A stretch of DNA of 64,000 nucleotides from Ginsengibacter hankyongi (lineage in GTDB: Bacteria; Bacteroidota; Bacteroidia; Chitinophagales; Chitinophagaceae). This document shows positions 27,844-36,933 of this stretch, piece after piece. The notes beneath the pieces are model-generated. The model searched no databases. It was not told where the DNA came from and saw nothing but the letters and a program-made list of their open reading frames with translations. Numbering within the stretch: position 1 is the stretch's first letter; every line of letters begins with the position of its first letter. Made by a program: the position numbers and the translations under genes. The stretch lies in NCBI RefSeq assembly GCF_008710285.1, contig NZ_VYQF01000008.1, positions 1 to 64,000 of the forward strand, given 5' to 3'.

Positions 27844-28353
27844 ATGATTAAAAAAACGCTCTCTGGTTTGTTTATGGCTTCGATTATTTTTGCTAGCTGT
27901 GTAAAAAATAGTACTAAATGTAATTACTCTGATTCTAATGTAACTGCTCCTGATAGTGAGATACAAAGTTTAAAAGACTCTCTATTTTCTCATAACATTA
28001 CAGATGCAACATTAAACCCTATTGGATTTTATTACAAGATCGATAATGCCGGGTCAGGCAACGCCGTTGCCAACCTCTGCACGAACATTAGTGTTAGTTA
28101 TAAAGGAACTTATTTTAATGGCGTTTCATTCGATTCTACCGCCGCTAATCAATCCGCGACATTTCAATTGGGGCAGGTTATTGTAGGCTGGCAAAAAGGT
28201 ATTCCATTGGTAAGTAAGGGTGGTGTAATTAGCTTGTATATTCCTCCTACACTTGCTTATGGGCCTAATCCGGTAAAAGATAATGCCGGAAATGTACTGG
28301 TTCCCGGTAACTCGTACCTTGTATTTAAAGTTCATGTTGAAGACATACAATAG
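27844..28353 (+). CDS. FKBP-type peptidyl-prolyl isomerase lipoprotein
   Basis: A 169-residue lipoprotein with lipobox I-F-A-S-C (Cys19). Residues about 70-168 form an FKBP domain: V-S-Y-K-G-T-Y, F-D-S-T, V-I-V-G-W-Q-K-G-I-P-L-V and I-P-P-T-L-A-Y-G, ending in a V-F-K-V-H-V-E strand. It would catalyse proline isomerisation on envelope proteins. It follows the small membrane protein by 41 bp and may share its transcript. A terminator follows. Confidence 0.88.
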   Translation: MIKKTLSGLFMASIIFASCVKNSTKCNYSDSNVTAPDSEIQSLKDSLFSHNITDATLNPIGFYYKIDNAGSGNAVANLCTNISVSYKGTYFNGVSFDSTAANQSATFQLGQVIVGWQKGIPLVSKGGVISLYIPPTLAYGPNPVKDNAGNVLVPGNSYLVFKVHVEDIQ

Positions 28354-28381
28354 TTTATAGTTTTATTATAAAATACTTTTT

Positions 28382-28412
28382 AAGGCTTTGATGGTATCAT
28401 CAAGGCCTTTTA
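28382..28412 (+). terminator. Rho-independent terminator after the FKBP gene
   Basis: A 10-bp stem GGCTTTGATG (28384-28393) / CATCAAGGCC (28398-28407), one G-T wobble, 4-nt loop, then TTTT. Confidence 0.85.
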
Positions 28413-28464
28413 TATTTATTACTAATGCTGATATTAAACTCGATTTTTCGCATATCCTTTTACA

Positions 28465-28472
28465 TAACTTTG
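28465..28472 (+). promoter_or_regulatory. Bacteroidota -7 element (TAACTTTG) before sdaA
   Basis: Exact match to the Bacteroidota TAnnTTTG element, 17 bp before the GTG start of the serine dehydratase gene. No convincing upstream TTTG element was seen. Confidence 0.4.
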
Positions 28473-28489
28473 GTGTATAAATTTTTTAT

Positions 28490-29917
28490 GTGAGCCACGA
28501 AGCGATTTCTGTTTTTGATATGTTTAAAATAGGAGTAGGTCCATCCAGCAGCCATACACTAGGCCCCTGGCGTGCAGCTAGTCTTTTTTTACATTCATTA
28601 CAACACAAAGATTTATTACATAAGGTAACGAGGCTGGAAGTACTACTTTATGGATCACTTGCAAAAACGGGAAAGGGCCACGGTACCGATATTGCTGTGC
28701 AACTGGGTTTATGTGGAGAAGATCCCGTAACATTTGATGTAAATATGATTGATGCTAAAATAAATGATATTAATGCAATGAAAAAATTGTTACTGGATGG
28801 TAAATACGAAATTGATTTCGAGCCCGAAGAAGACATAGAGTTTTTATATACCGAAACATTGCCTTATCACCCCAATGCACTTACATTTTTAGCTGTACTT
28901 GATAATGATGAACATATAGCTGAAACCTATTATTCAGTTGGTGGAGGTTTTGTTCATAAAGAAGGGGCACAATTGAATGATGATAGTAATGTTACACTTC
29001 CATTTCCCATTAATGATGCCGGAGATTTGTTGCATTGGTGTATGAAAACAGGCATGAGTATAAGTGAGGTGGTAATGGAAAATGAAATTACCTGGCGGAC
29101 TGAAAAGGAAACACGGTTAAGGCTACTCGAGATATGGAATGTTATGAAACAATCTATTTTCCTGGGATGCCATATGCAGGGTTTACTACCGGGCGGGTTA
29201 AATGTGAAAAGAAGAGCGGCGGCTTTAAATAAAAAATTATTGAAAGATAAAACTTATAATGATTTTGAATCGTGGATAAAAATAATAAAAGAAGGAGGGA
29301 ATGATTTTAAATATACACTCGATTGGGTAAGTTGTTTTGCACTGGCAGTTAATGAACAAAATGCTTCATTTGGAAGAGTTGTAACAGCGCCTACTAACGG
29401 CGCTGCAGGTGTTATACCTGCAGTGCTTACTTACTATATTATTTTTTGTGATGGAAATGATGATAATAAGATCATCCAGTTTTTATTAACCGCTTCTGAA
29501 GTAGGAAGTATTTTTAAAAAAGGCGCAACAATATCAGCGGCAATGGGTGGCTGCCAGGCAGAAATTGGTGTGTCATCTTCTATGGCTGCTGCGGCCTTAA
29601 CTGAATGTTTTGGTGGCACACAAAGACAAGCTTTAATGGCTGCTGAGATTGCAATGGAACATCACCTCGGCATGACTTGCGATCCTATAAATGGGCTCGT
29701 ACAAATACCCTGCATTGAAAGGAATACAATGGGGGCCATAAAAGCTATAACCGCTTGCCAGCTTGCGTTACAGAGCGCACCGGATTATGCAAAAGTTAGC
29801 CTCGATAATGTTATTAAAACCATGTGGAATACGGCTTTAGATATGAATAATAAATATAAGGAAACCTCCGATGGTGGATTGGCGATTAATGTACCATTGA
29901 GTTTGAGTGAGTGTTAA
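28490..29917 (+). CDS. sdaA: L-serine ammonia-lyase, single-chain Fe-S type
   Basis: A 475-residue enzyme converting L-serine to pyruvate and ammonia. The N-terminal beta domain carries [15 protein letters not shown]. The C-terminal alpha domain carries [14 protein letters not shown] and the cluster-binding region [14 protein letters not shown] with a later Cys in A-I-T-A-C. Length is typical for the fused form. The start is GTG at 28490; the ATG two bases earlier is out of frame and meets a stop at once, so the GTG is well supported. Monocistronic. Confidence 0.95.
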   Translation: MSHEAISVFDMFKIGVGPSSSHTLGPWRAASLFLHSLQHKDLLHKVTRLEVLLYGSLAKTGKGHGTDIAVQLGLCGEDPVTFDVNMIDAKINDINAMKKLLLDGKYEIDFEPEEDIEFLYTETLPYHPNALTFLAVLDNDEHIAETYYSVGGGFVHKEGAQLNDDSNVTLPFPINDAGDLLHWCMKTGMSISEVVMENEITWRTEKETRLRLLEIWNVMKQSIFLGCHMQGLLPGGLNVKRRAAALNKKLLKDKTYNDFESWIKIIKEGGNDFKYTLDWVSCFALAVNEQNASFGRVVTAPTNGAAGVIPAVLTYYIIFCDGNDDNKIIQFLLTASEVGSIFKKGATISAAMGGCQAEIGVSSSMAAAALTECFGGTQRQALMAAEIAMEHHLGMTCDPINGLVQIPCIERNTMGAIKAITACQLALQSAPDYAKVSLDNVIKTMWNTALDMNNKYKETSDGGLAINVPLSLSEC

Positions 29918-29955
29918 ATATCTATTGCTTCTGCGTTTAGCCTTTAGAGTTATAT

Positions 29956-30393
29956 TTAAACCCCATACTTCCTTTTAATGTCTCTGTCGCTTTCTCTTTC
30001 TTTAATGGTTTCCCTCTTATCGTAGATCTTTTTCCCTTTTCCTAAACCTATTTCCATTTTTGCAAATCCATTTTCTGCAATAAAAATTTTTAATGGAATA
30101 ATAGAATAACCTTTCTCTTTTATTTTGCCTTCAAGCTTGCGCAATTCTTTTTTATGCAATAATAATTTGCGCTCCTGCATCGGCTCATGATTATAATGGG
30201 TGCCAAAATTATATTCGGAAATATGAAGGCTTTTTACAAACAATTCACCTTTATTAAAAATGCAATAGCTGTCATTGAAACTTGCTTTGCCCGCACGAAG
30301 CGATTTAATTTCAGTACCGCTCAATACCATACCTGCAATATATTTTGCTTCAATATTGTATTCGTAATATGCTTTGCGGTTACTAATATCCAT
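29956..30393 (-). CDS. smpB: SsrA-binding protein SmpB
   Basis: A 145-residue partner of tmRNA in ribosome rescue. The start M-D-I-S-N-R-K-A-Y-Y-E-Y at 30393 matches the family; an open extension to 30456 is unlikely. Family motifs include G-x-V-L-S-G-T-E-I-K-S-L-R-A-G-K-A-S-F-N-D and G-L-G-K-G-K-K-I-Y-D-K-R. The basic tail ends R-D-I-K-R-K. No tmRNA gene was recognised in the window. It lies 70 bp downstream of accD on the same strand. Confidence 0.95.
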   Translation of the reverse strand: MDISNRKAYYEYNIEAKYIAGMVLSGTEIKSLRAGKASFNDSYCIFNKGELFVKSLHISEYNFGTHYNHEPMQERKLLLHKKELRKLEGKIKEKGYSIIPLKIFIAENGFAKMEIGLGKGKKIYDKRETIKERESDRDIKRKYGV

Positions 30394-30463
30394 GTGAATG
30401 GTGAGTAGTGAAAGCGAGTAGTCAATGGAGCCGATTCGCAACTCACAACTGACCATTCGCGAT

Positions 30464-31375
30464 CTAGTTACGAAACAATGTCAACAACTGTGTCAACTTA
30501 TCTTTAAGTTCTTTCCTGGCAACGATAAAATCGAGGAAACCATGTTCCAGCAAAAATTCGCTGCGTTGAAATCCTGGTGGCAGATCTTTCTTAATAGTTT
30601 CTTTTATAACACGCGGACCGGCAAATCCAATAAGGGCACCCGGTTCGGCCATAATAATGTCTCCAAGCATAGCAAACGAAGCTGTGGTTCCACCGAATGT
30701 GGGGTCGGTACACAAAGAGATGTAAGGAATTTTTGCATCAGACATTTTAGATAAACCTCCCGATGTTTTTGCTAATTGCATTAACGAAAAAGCGCTTTCC
30801 ATCATACGGGCCCCGCCACTTTTATTAATAATCATAAACGGGATTTTATGTTCAATGCAATAATCACATGCCCTTACAATTTTTTCGCCCATCACGCTTC
30901 CAAGGCTTCCTCCAATAAATTCAAAATCCATACAGGCAATAACCATATCCATAGCGCTTATTTTTCCATGCGCTACTGTAATAGAATCATGAATGGAGGA
31001 TTTTGCATAGGTTTCTTTTAACCTTTGTGCATAAGGTTTCAAATCAACAAAGCCTAAATAATCTTTTGATTTTATATTGGCATAAAGTTCCTGGTAACTA
31101 TCATTATCAAAAATAATTTCAAAATATTCTGCGCTTCCAATACGATGATGGTAATCACACTTTGGACATACAAATAGATTTTCCCTTAATTCTGAAACAG
31201 TGCAGGTATAACGGCAAGCTGGGCATTTGGTCCATAAGCCATCCGGAGCTTCTTTTTTATCTTTTGTTGAAGTGGTTATTCCTTTTTTTATTCTTCTAAA
31301 CCACCTTCGTTTGGTTTCTTCAGTATCTCCTTCTTCACCCGCAAGGTTTGCATCAAAATCTTCTTCCTGTTTCAT
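30464..31375 (-). CDS. accD: Acetyl-CoA carboxylase carboxyltransferase subunit beta
   Basis: A 303-residue subunit transferring the carboxyl group from biotin to acetyl-CoA at the first step of fatty acid synthesis. The zinc ribbon uses Cys51, Cys54, Cys70 and Cys73 (C-P-A-C ... C-P-K-C). The crotonase-like core follows with [24 protein letters not shown] and G-F-A-G-P-R-V-I. An acidic N-terminal extension of about 20 residues precedes the basic segment. accD and smpB lie 70 bp apart on the same strand. Confidence 0.95.
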   Translation of the reverse strand: MKQEEDFDANLAGEEGDTEETKRRWFRRIKKGITTSTKDKKEAPDGLWTKCPACRYTCTVSELRENLFVCPKCDYHHRIGSAEYFEIIFDNDSYQELYANIKSKDYLGFVDLKPYAQRLKETYAKSSIHDSITVAHGKISAMDMVIACMDFEFIGGSLGSVMGEKIVRACDYCIEHKIPFMIINKSGGARMMESAFSLMQLAKTSGGLSKMSDAKIPYISLCTDPTFGGTTASFAMLGDIIMAEPGALIGFAGPRVIKETIKKDLPPGFQRSEFLLEHGFLDFIVARKELKDKLTQLLTLFRN

Positions 31376-31381
31376 AAAAAA

Positions 31382-31456
31382 GTCATTAAGTCATTACTCA
31401 TTGAGTCATTAAATTCCAGATCATCTATACATTTCAATGACCATTGACTTAATGAC
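31382..31456. repeat. Inverted repeat between fba and accD
   Basis: A perfect 12-bp inverted repeat, GTCATTAAGTCA (31382-31393) and TGACTTAATGAC (31445-31456), with additional degenerate GTCATTA copies in between. It occupies most of the 93-bp gap upstream of accD. It could be a stem-loop stopping transcription from the aldolase gene or a protein-binding array. Confidence 0.6.
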
Positions 31457-31468
31457 CTTTACATTGAA

Positions 31469-32524
31469 CTATGCAATCGTTATGCTATTATCCAAATAAA
31501 CATCCTGTGTTGCCAATAATAATTCCACACCTTCCTTATACGGTTTTTGAAAAGCCTTTCTTCCCAATATAAGACCAGTTCCACCGGCACGTTTGTTAAC
31601 GACTGCTGTTTGAACCGATTCAGCTAAATCAGTTGCGCCTTTGCTTTCGCCGCCACTATTTATTAAACCAATTTTTCCGCTATAGCAATTTAATACCTGG
31701 TAGCGGCAAAGATCAATCGGGTGGTCTGTGCTTAATTTTTCATAAACTAATTTAGAAGTTTTTCCAAACTTTACTGCATTATATCCGCCATTATTTGTGG
31801 GCATTTTCTGTTTAATAATATCTGCCTGAATTGTTACTCCAAGGTGATTGGCCTGTCCTGTAAGATCGGCAGAAGTATGATAGTCCACGTCACCAACTTT
31901 AAAAGCATTGTTTCGTGTGTAACACCAAAGAATGGTGGCCATTCCCAGTTCATGCGCCAACTCAAAAGCCTGGCTTACTTCCTGCAACTGGCGCGTGCTT
32001 TCCTGGCTGCCCCAGTAAATAGTTGCACCAACAGCTACAGCGCCCATATTATAAGCACTTTTTACAGTGCCATACATTACTTCATCAAATTTATTCGGAT
32101 AGGTTAATAATTCATTATGGTTAATTTTTACAATGAAAGGAATTTTATGCGCATACTTTCTGCTTAAAATACCCAGCACACCAAAAGTGGAAGCAACTCC
32201 GTTGCAACCGCCATCGATAGCAAGTTTTACAATATTTTCAGGATCGAAATACATTGGATTGGGAGAAAAAGATGCGCCGGCACTATGTTCTACACCCTGG
32301 TCAACCGGAAAGATTGAACAGTAGCCGGTATTGGCAAGGCGGCCATGGCCCATCAGCATTTGCAAACTTTGCACAACCCGGTTATTGCGGTTGCTGTTCA
32401 CAAAAATCTCGTCAATATAATTTGGAGAGGGTAGTGTAAGCGTTGATTTGTCAATAATACACTTGTGATTTAATAAATCATCGGCTTTATCGCCTAATAA
32501 TTCTGAAATTTTTTTAGAAGACAT
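31469..32524 (-). CDS. fbaB: Class I fructose-bisphosphate aldolase
   Basis: A 351-residue Schiff-base aldolase of the DhnA/FbaB type, splitting fructose-1,6-bisphosphate in glycolysis and gluconeogenesis. Visible motifs: [28 protein letters not shown] and the phosphate-binding region I-N-S-G-G-E-S-K-G, then [15 protein letters not shown]. No metal-dependent class II motifs. Its stop is 93 bp upstream of the accD start; an inverted repeat separates them. Confidence 0.92.
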   Translation of the reverse strand: MSSKKISELLGDKADDLLNHKCIIDKSTLTLPSPNYIDEIFVNSNRNNRVVQSLQMLMGHGRLANTGYCSIFPVDQGVEHSAGASFSPNPMYFDPENIVKLAIDGGCNGVASTFGVLGILSRKYAHKIPFIVKINHNELLTYPNKFDEVMYGTVKSAYNMGAVAVGATIYWGSQESTRQLQEVSQAFELAHELGMATILWCYTRNNAFKVGDVDYHTSADLTGQANHLGVTIQADIIKQKMPTNNGGYNAVKFGKTSKLVYEKLSTDHPIDLCRYQVLNCYSGKIGLINSGGESKGATDLAESVQTAVVNKRAGGTGLILGRKAFQKPYKEGVELLLATQDVYLDNSITIA

Positions 32525-32729
32525 TACAATTTTTTTTTAAATGTATGCAAACCTACATGAAAATGATAAAAACACAATACACTTCAATTTTTTGTAATCA
32601 CAATTAAAAATTTAAATGAATAATTGAATTTTATCAATCAATCTTTACAGCAGGGCAGTAATTTAAAATTTTTTCAGATCATGAGGCCATTATCCTCCGC
32701 TCCGGTTTAAGGAGTAATTTTCTATTACC

Positions 32730-35441
32730 CTATTCATCCAGCATAATTACCCGAAGGTTATCAATCATTGCCTGGTTTATTATTCCATTCATATTGTTAT
32801 CAAAATCTTCGAAGCTTAGGCTAATGACATGTTTTCCTTTTGGCAAATACACTTTTACAGAATTGCTATATCCCCAATTGCTCCATTCATTTTTACCGCG
32901 TTGCGGAAATACAACAGTTCCTGTTTCCCTGTTATCAACTTTCAGCGTTCTTATAGCGCATTTATTTTCAGTATTCGTGGGCCCGTTACCGTTAGCATAC
33001 CGGAAATCAATGCTGTAAAAGCCTGGGTTTTCAATAGTAACTTTGAATGACAAATTCCGGTTTAAGCTGGTACTTATTTCAACGAAACGTTCGCCGGTGA
33101 AACCTTTATATGCTGAATCGGATTTTAGAGCAAAGTTTTCTGCTTCAAAAGTTTTTACATTTTTATCGTCGGCTATTAAAATAGGTTCACTGGCAAAAGA
33201 AGTAACCTTATTTTTATCAACAGCCATTACCTGGTACTCTGCAGTTCCGTTTTTTTCAATGTTGAATGAATTCGTTTGAACAGAAGCAATCTGTTTTCCA
33301 TTTTTAAAAATGCTACACGATACAGCATCTTTAACAGGCTGCCAGGTAAGCTTATTCTTATCAGGCAAAACAACAGGTGCTGCTAAAGAAAAATAAACAG
33401 GTTGATGATTAATAGTATTGTTGATTGTGTTCTTATTGGAAAGTTGTATATGTATTGTATGCGTCCCTTTAAGTGTTGAAGGTATAACATAGGCGGATGT
33501 TGGTTTTCCGTCTATCGTAAAGGAAGAAATTTTATTACCAAATCCATTCATTTGTATATTTAAAATTGAATTCCTGTATTTAAAATTATCCAGGCTTCTT
33601 TCGCCTTTTAATGCTTCAGGCACAAAAGGATGAAAAGTCAATTCATTACTTTCGAACTTTATGCCAAACAAAACTTTATGCACTAAACTTATATTGCCGG
33701 ATAAGCTCCAAAGCATATTGCTTGAATTAATCTGCGTGCCTGCAAAGTCGCCATTTTCCGCAACTAAATTTTCTTTGTTGGTAACAAACAAAGCCGCAGG
33801 GCGATAGATGTCTGCAATACTTTGCATCACAGCTTTTTCATTTCCGGCTCTTGCAGCAGCCCATGTATAATAAGTTTGCACAAAGGGCCATACTGCATCA
33901 TTGTGATAGGGAGGGATGTTTGGTATCTGCGGGTAAATGCATGTTGTACCAAAATCTGTAACAGGCATGTTTGCAATCATTTCTTTTTGCTTTGCCGAAT
34001 CAGCGATGTTCCAGATTATGCATAATGCTTCGCCCAACGCTTCACTTCGCGGTGAAACTATTTTATAATTTCTTCCATATAAATATTGTGCATAATATCC
34101 TTTAGCAGGTATCCATAAATATTTATTGATGCCATTTTTTATCTGCAATGCAATTGCTTCATGTTTTGCGGCAACATCCTGATGATTTAGTAACAGGGCC
34201 ATTTGCGCCAGCACTTTATTGGCTTCATAATGAACGGCATTTGTTCCAAGACATTCACTTTCGTAAATATCTGCGGGCTGCATCCATTTGGGGTAGGTTT
34301 GTTCACGCCAGTCAAGAAAGGATGATTCACCTCTTACCAGGCCTGTTGTTTTATCGTAAGCAACATGTTCATCATCCTCGATAGAATTTTTTATAATGAC
34401 ATAAGCCTGCTGCAGCCACTCTTTATTACCGGTTGCTTTATATACTTCATAAGCTGCAACTGCCCATATCATTCTGTCGGTGGAACAAGGCCATGCGCCA
34501 CCGGTTCCGGTGTCCTGTATAATTCTTTTTTTACCATTCACCTTGCGCAACAAACTATTAATGGCAACCTGGGGTTGCATGTAAGCCATTGAAAGAATAA
34601 TGCTGTAGCTTATGTCTCTGGTCCATACTCCCGCCCATTCTTTTCCTGTTCTGAAAGTACTGTCGGGTTCAATGGCTTTAATCATTTCCTCCAGTGACAT
34701 GTTATAGAGTGCGTCTGAAATCGGGTAGCCTGACTTGTATTGTGGGTAAAGAGAAATATCTTTTGTTAGTTCCCAATTTGCATTTGTTTTCTTTTCATCT
34801 TCCTGCGCATTTAATACTAACGTTGTAGAGTAAACGTGATTACCCTTTTCATCTTTTAATTGTAATTGCGGATGATTTACGAGGTTATCAAAATCCCAGA
34901 TTAATGGAGAAGAATTGCCAGCGATGTAAACGCCTTTAAAGTCTTCTTTATAAATTTTATTGCCGTTAAATGTTGTATAATATCCCTGCTTATTGAAATC
35001 GTTAAATACATCACTCATATCCACACTTACCACAAATTTTGCATTAGGCGCCAGGTAGGTATTATCTTTTACATTGACGTTATCTTTTAACTGGGTTCCA
35101 AATTTTATCACAGGCGTTTCGCAAGCACCATTTGTTGCCGTACAAATAAAATGATGATCTGTCCCGGAGGGCATTTCATTATCTTTTCCATTTATGCTAA
35201 ACTTGAAGGCAATATCATTGCTCTTAAACTGGTTGGCCGGGCTTTGATAATTGGAGGTAAGCTTTGTTGACGACAATGCCTTTGCTGTAAACTTACCCTG
35301 CACGATGCTATCCTTATATACAATAAATTTTTTATTTTGATATAAAGGCGTGCTCATCGTTTGCGCATTACTGATATGAGTGAATACTAAACAAAAAATA
35401 AGAATATGTATACTGTTCAACAATTTTAATAATTTAAGCAT
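32730..35441 (-). CDS. Six-hairpin glycosidase with C-terminal CBM-like domain, secreted
   Basis: A 903-residue secreted protein (signal peptide about 1-26, I-S-N-A-Q). Residues about 30-220 are a beta domain. About 230-600 form an (alpha/alpha)6 barrel with E-W-A-G-V-W-T-R-D-I-S-Y-S, G-G-A-W-P-C-S-T-D-R, F-L-D-W-R-E-Q and H-N-D-A-V-W-P-F-V-Q. The acidic residues in these motifs are candidate catalytic groups. A Fn3-like segment follows, then a CBM6-like domain (about 760-900, F-E-A-E-N-F to D-N-L-R-V). It resembles MGH1-like or GH78/GH63-type enzymes; the exact family and substrate are unclear. No operator core was seen nearby. Confidence 0.7.
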   Translation of the reverse strand: MLKLLKLLNSIHILIFCLVFTHISNAQTMSTPLYQNKKFIVYKDSIVQGKFTAKALSSTKLTSNYQSPANQFKSNDIAFKFSINGKDNEMPSGTDHHFICTATNGACETPVIKFGTQLKDNVNVKDNTYLAPNAKFVVSVDMSDVFNDFNKQGYYTTFNGNKIYKEDFKGVYIAGNSSPLIWDFDNLVNHPQLQLKDEKGNHVYSTTLVLNAQEDEKKTNANWELTKDISLYPQYKSGYPISDALYNMSLEEMIKAIEPDSTFRTGKEWAGVWTRDISYSIILSMAYMQPQVAINSLLRKVNGKKRIIQDTGTGGAWPCSTDRMIWAVAAYEVYKATGNKEWLQQAYVIIKNSIEDDEHVAYDKTTGLVRGESSFLDWREQTYPKWMQPADIYESECLGTNAVHYEANKVLAQMALLLNHQDVAAKHEAIALQIKNGINKYLWIPAKGYYAQYLYGRNYKIVSPRSEALGEALCIIWNIADSAKQKEMIANMPVTDFGTTCIYPQIPNIPPYHNDAVWPFVQTYYTWAAARAGNEKAVMQSIADIYRPAALFVTNKENLVAENGDFAGTQINSSNMLWSLSGNISLVHKVLFGIKFESNELTFHPFVPEALKGERSLDNFKYRNSILNIQMNGFGNKISSFTIDGKPTSAYVIPSTLKGTHTIHIQLSNKNTINNTINHQPVYFSLAAPVVLPDKNKLTWQPVKDAVSCSIFKNGKQIASVQTNSFNIEKNGTAEYQVMAVDKNKVTSFASEPILIADDKNVKTFEAENFALKSDSAYKGFTGERFVEISTSLNRNLSFKVTIENPGFYSIDFRYANGNGPTNTENKCAIRTLKVDNRETGTVVFPQRGKNEWSNWGYSNSVKVYLPKGKHVISLSFEDFDNNMNGIINQAMIDNLRVIMLDE

Positions 35442-35575
35442 ATCGGGTATCTATAAAAGATTACTTATAATGAAGTGTTGATCAAAAACCACGATGAAAC
35501 GTATTCATCCGGAATTAGCTTGAAAGTTAAGTTATAAAATTTATAAAGGTAAATACCGCAGAGTCTGGTGAATTT

Positions 35576-36355
35576 TCATTCAATAGAATTTATTTTCCTG
35601 AAATAATCGGCAGTTTTTAATAACCTACTTCCGTACCAGCTGAACATTTCCCCATCAACTAAAATAATTTTTATGTCCGGAAAAGAATCCTGCAATTCTT
35701 CTTTTTGTTTTTCTTTAAAAGGATAAGGCTCCGAGGATAACAGTATCAGTTCGCAATCTCTTTCTTCAATTTCCTGTAATTTAATTTCAGGATACCGGTT
35801 CTCTTTGGAAAAAATATTTTCATATCCGCAATAATTCAGCATATCATTGATGAAAGTATTTCCGCCTGCAACCATATATGGATTCTGCCAGATAAAATAC
35901 GTGACCCTTGTTTTCCTTTTTACTTGTGCAGCTTTTTTTAATTTTTCAAACTCATCAGTTATTTGCGATGCCAGGGCTGAGGCTGGGCCTGATCTTTGCG
36001 TTAATTTTCCCATGTGATTGATCATATTAACCGCATCAGCCAGGTTCTTGACGTCTGTAACCCAAACATCATGTTTGAGAGCCAACTCTTCAACCTGGTC
36101 TTTTACATTTTCTTCTTTATTAGCTATGATAAGATCCGGAACAATTTTTTTAATGGCACCAATATTTATATTTTTTGTTCCCCCGATATGCGTTTTATTT
36201 TTATGCCACGCTTTGGGATGAACACAAAATTTAGTAATGGCTTTTACTTCCTCATCGAGCCCGAGGTGATACAAGAGTTCTGTTTGCGAAGGAACTAACG
36301 AAACAATTCTTGAGTAAACAGGAAAAGCAGAAATATCTTGCGGATGTATAATCAT
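35576..36355 (-). CDS. BtuF-like helical-backbone metal receptor without signal peptide
   Basis: A 259-residue protein with the fold of class III periplasmic binding proteins (cobalamin/siderophore receptors): R-I-V-S-L-V-P-S-Q-T-E-L-L-Y-H-L-G-L, then G-T-K-N-I-N-I-G-A-I-K-K-I-V-P-D-L-I-I-A-N-K-E-E-N and W-Q-N-P-Y-M-V-A-G-G. It lacks a signal peptide or lipobox, so it may be cytoplasmic or a distinct family, and no transporter genes are adjacent. A hairpin with a T-rich tail lies upstream (36388-36422). Cobalamin binding is inferred only from fold. Confidence 0.7.
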   Translation of the reverse strand: MIIHPQDISAFPVYSRIVSLVPSQTELLYHLGLDEEVKAITKFCVHPKAWHKNKTHIGGTKNINIGAIKKIVPDLIIANKEENVKDQVEELALKHDVWVTDVKNLADAVNMINHMGKLTQRSGPASALASQITDEFEKLKKAAQVKRKTRVTYFIWQNPYMVAGGNTFINDMLNYCGYENIFSKENRYPEIKLQEIEERDCELILLSSEPYPFKEKQKEELQDSFPDIKIILVDGEMFSWYGSRLLKTADYFRKINSIE

Positions 36356-36933
36356 AAATCATCTGCAAGATATTAGTAAAATAAAAACTTCTGCAATGAA
36401 GAACGAATCAACTTTGCAGAAGCAATTCTTTTTGCCTTGTTTAAAGGCTTCCTGGGATGGTGGTTTTTCTTTCCAGAAAAAATTTACTGGTTTGAGGTGA
36501 GCCGTTTCAGGAGTGAATTTTTTAGTGTTTTCCTGGGTTCGTTTTTCAAATGGATCTCAGACAATTTTGGTCTTAATGGTATTGGAAAAAATTAGAAGTT
36601 GACTGATACTGGATTTTTTGATTTTTCAGGAATTTGGATAGATTCTGATCTTTGTTTTTCGCTGGATATTTGGATATGTGATTAATGCTAAATCAACATC
36701 AATCAACTTCTGATAACAAAGATATAAGTGCGTGTAGATCTATGCAATAGCGTTATTGCTTAATCTTCTAATATAGAAAAATACTATCTACGTAGCGTTT
36801 CAAAGAAAATTAACTAAGAAAAAATACTTTTATTATTTAGTGTTTTTACGAAGACAGTTATAAAAAAATAGGTAGCTATCCCAACGAATTATTTAAAATC
36901 AATCGTTTATCCAGGAAATTTATTTTGTAAGTA
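36356..36933. other. 578-bp intergenic region upstream of the BtuF-like gene
   Basis: No gene is supported. It contains a perfect 8-bp inverted repeat at 36388-36422 near the BtuF-like start, and otherwise AT-rich, T-run-rich sequence. I looked for a cobalamin-riboswitch B12 box and did not find one. Confidence 0.5.
36388..36422 (-). terminator. Hairpin with T-rich tail in the BtuF-like leader
   Basis: CTTCTGCA (36388-36395) and TGCAGAAG (36415-36422) are perfect arms. Read on the minus strand the stem is followed by TTTTTATTTT, terminator-like, and ends 33 bp before the start codon. It could be an attenuator or an upstream transcript's terminator. Confidence 0.45.

Noticed and set aside
36901-36915. 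CAATCGTTTA-like sequence near the end of the cystathionine beta-synthase gene
   Set aside because: Imperfect core and located downstream of the gene, so not counted as an operator.
36356-36933. Cobalamin riboswitch upstream of the BtuF-like gene
   Set aside because: I searched the minus strand for the B12-box pattern GCCACTG and related conserved segments and did not find them.
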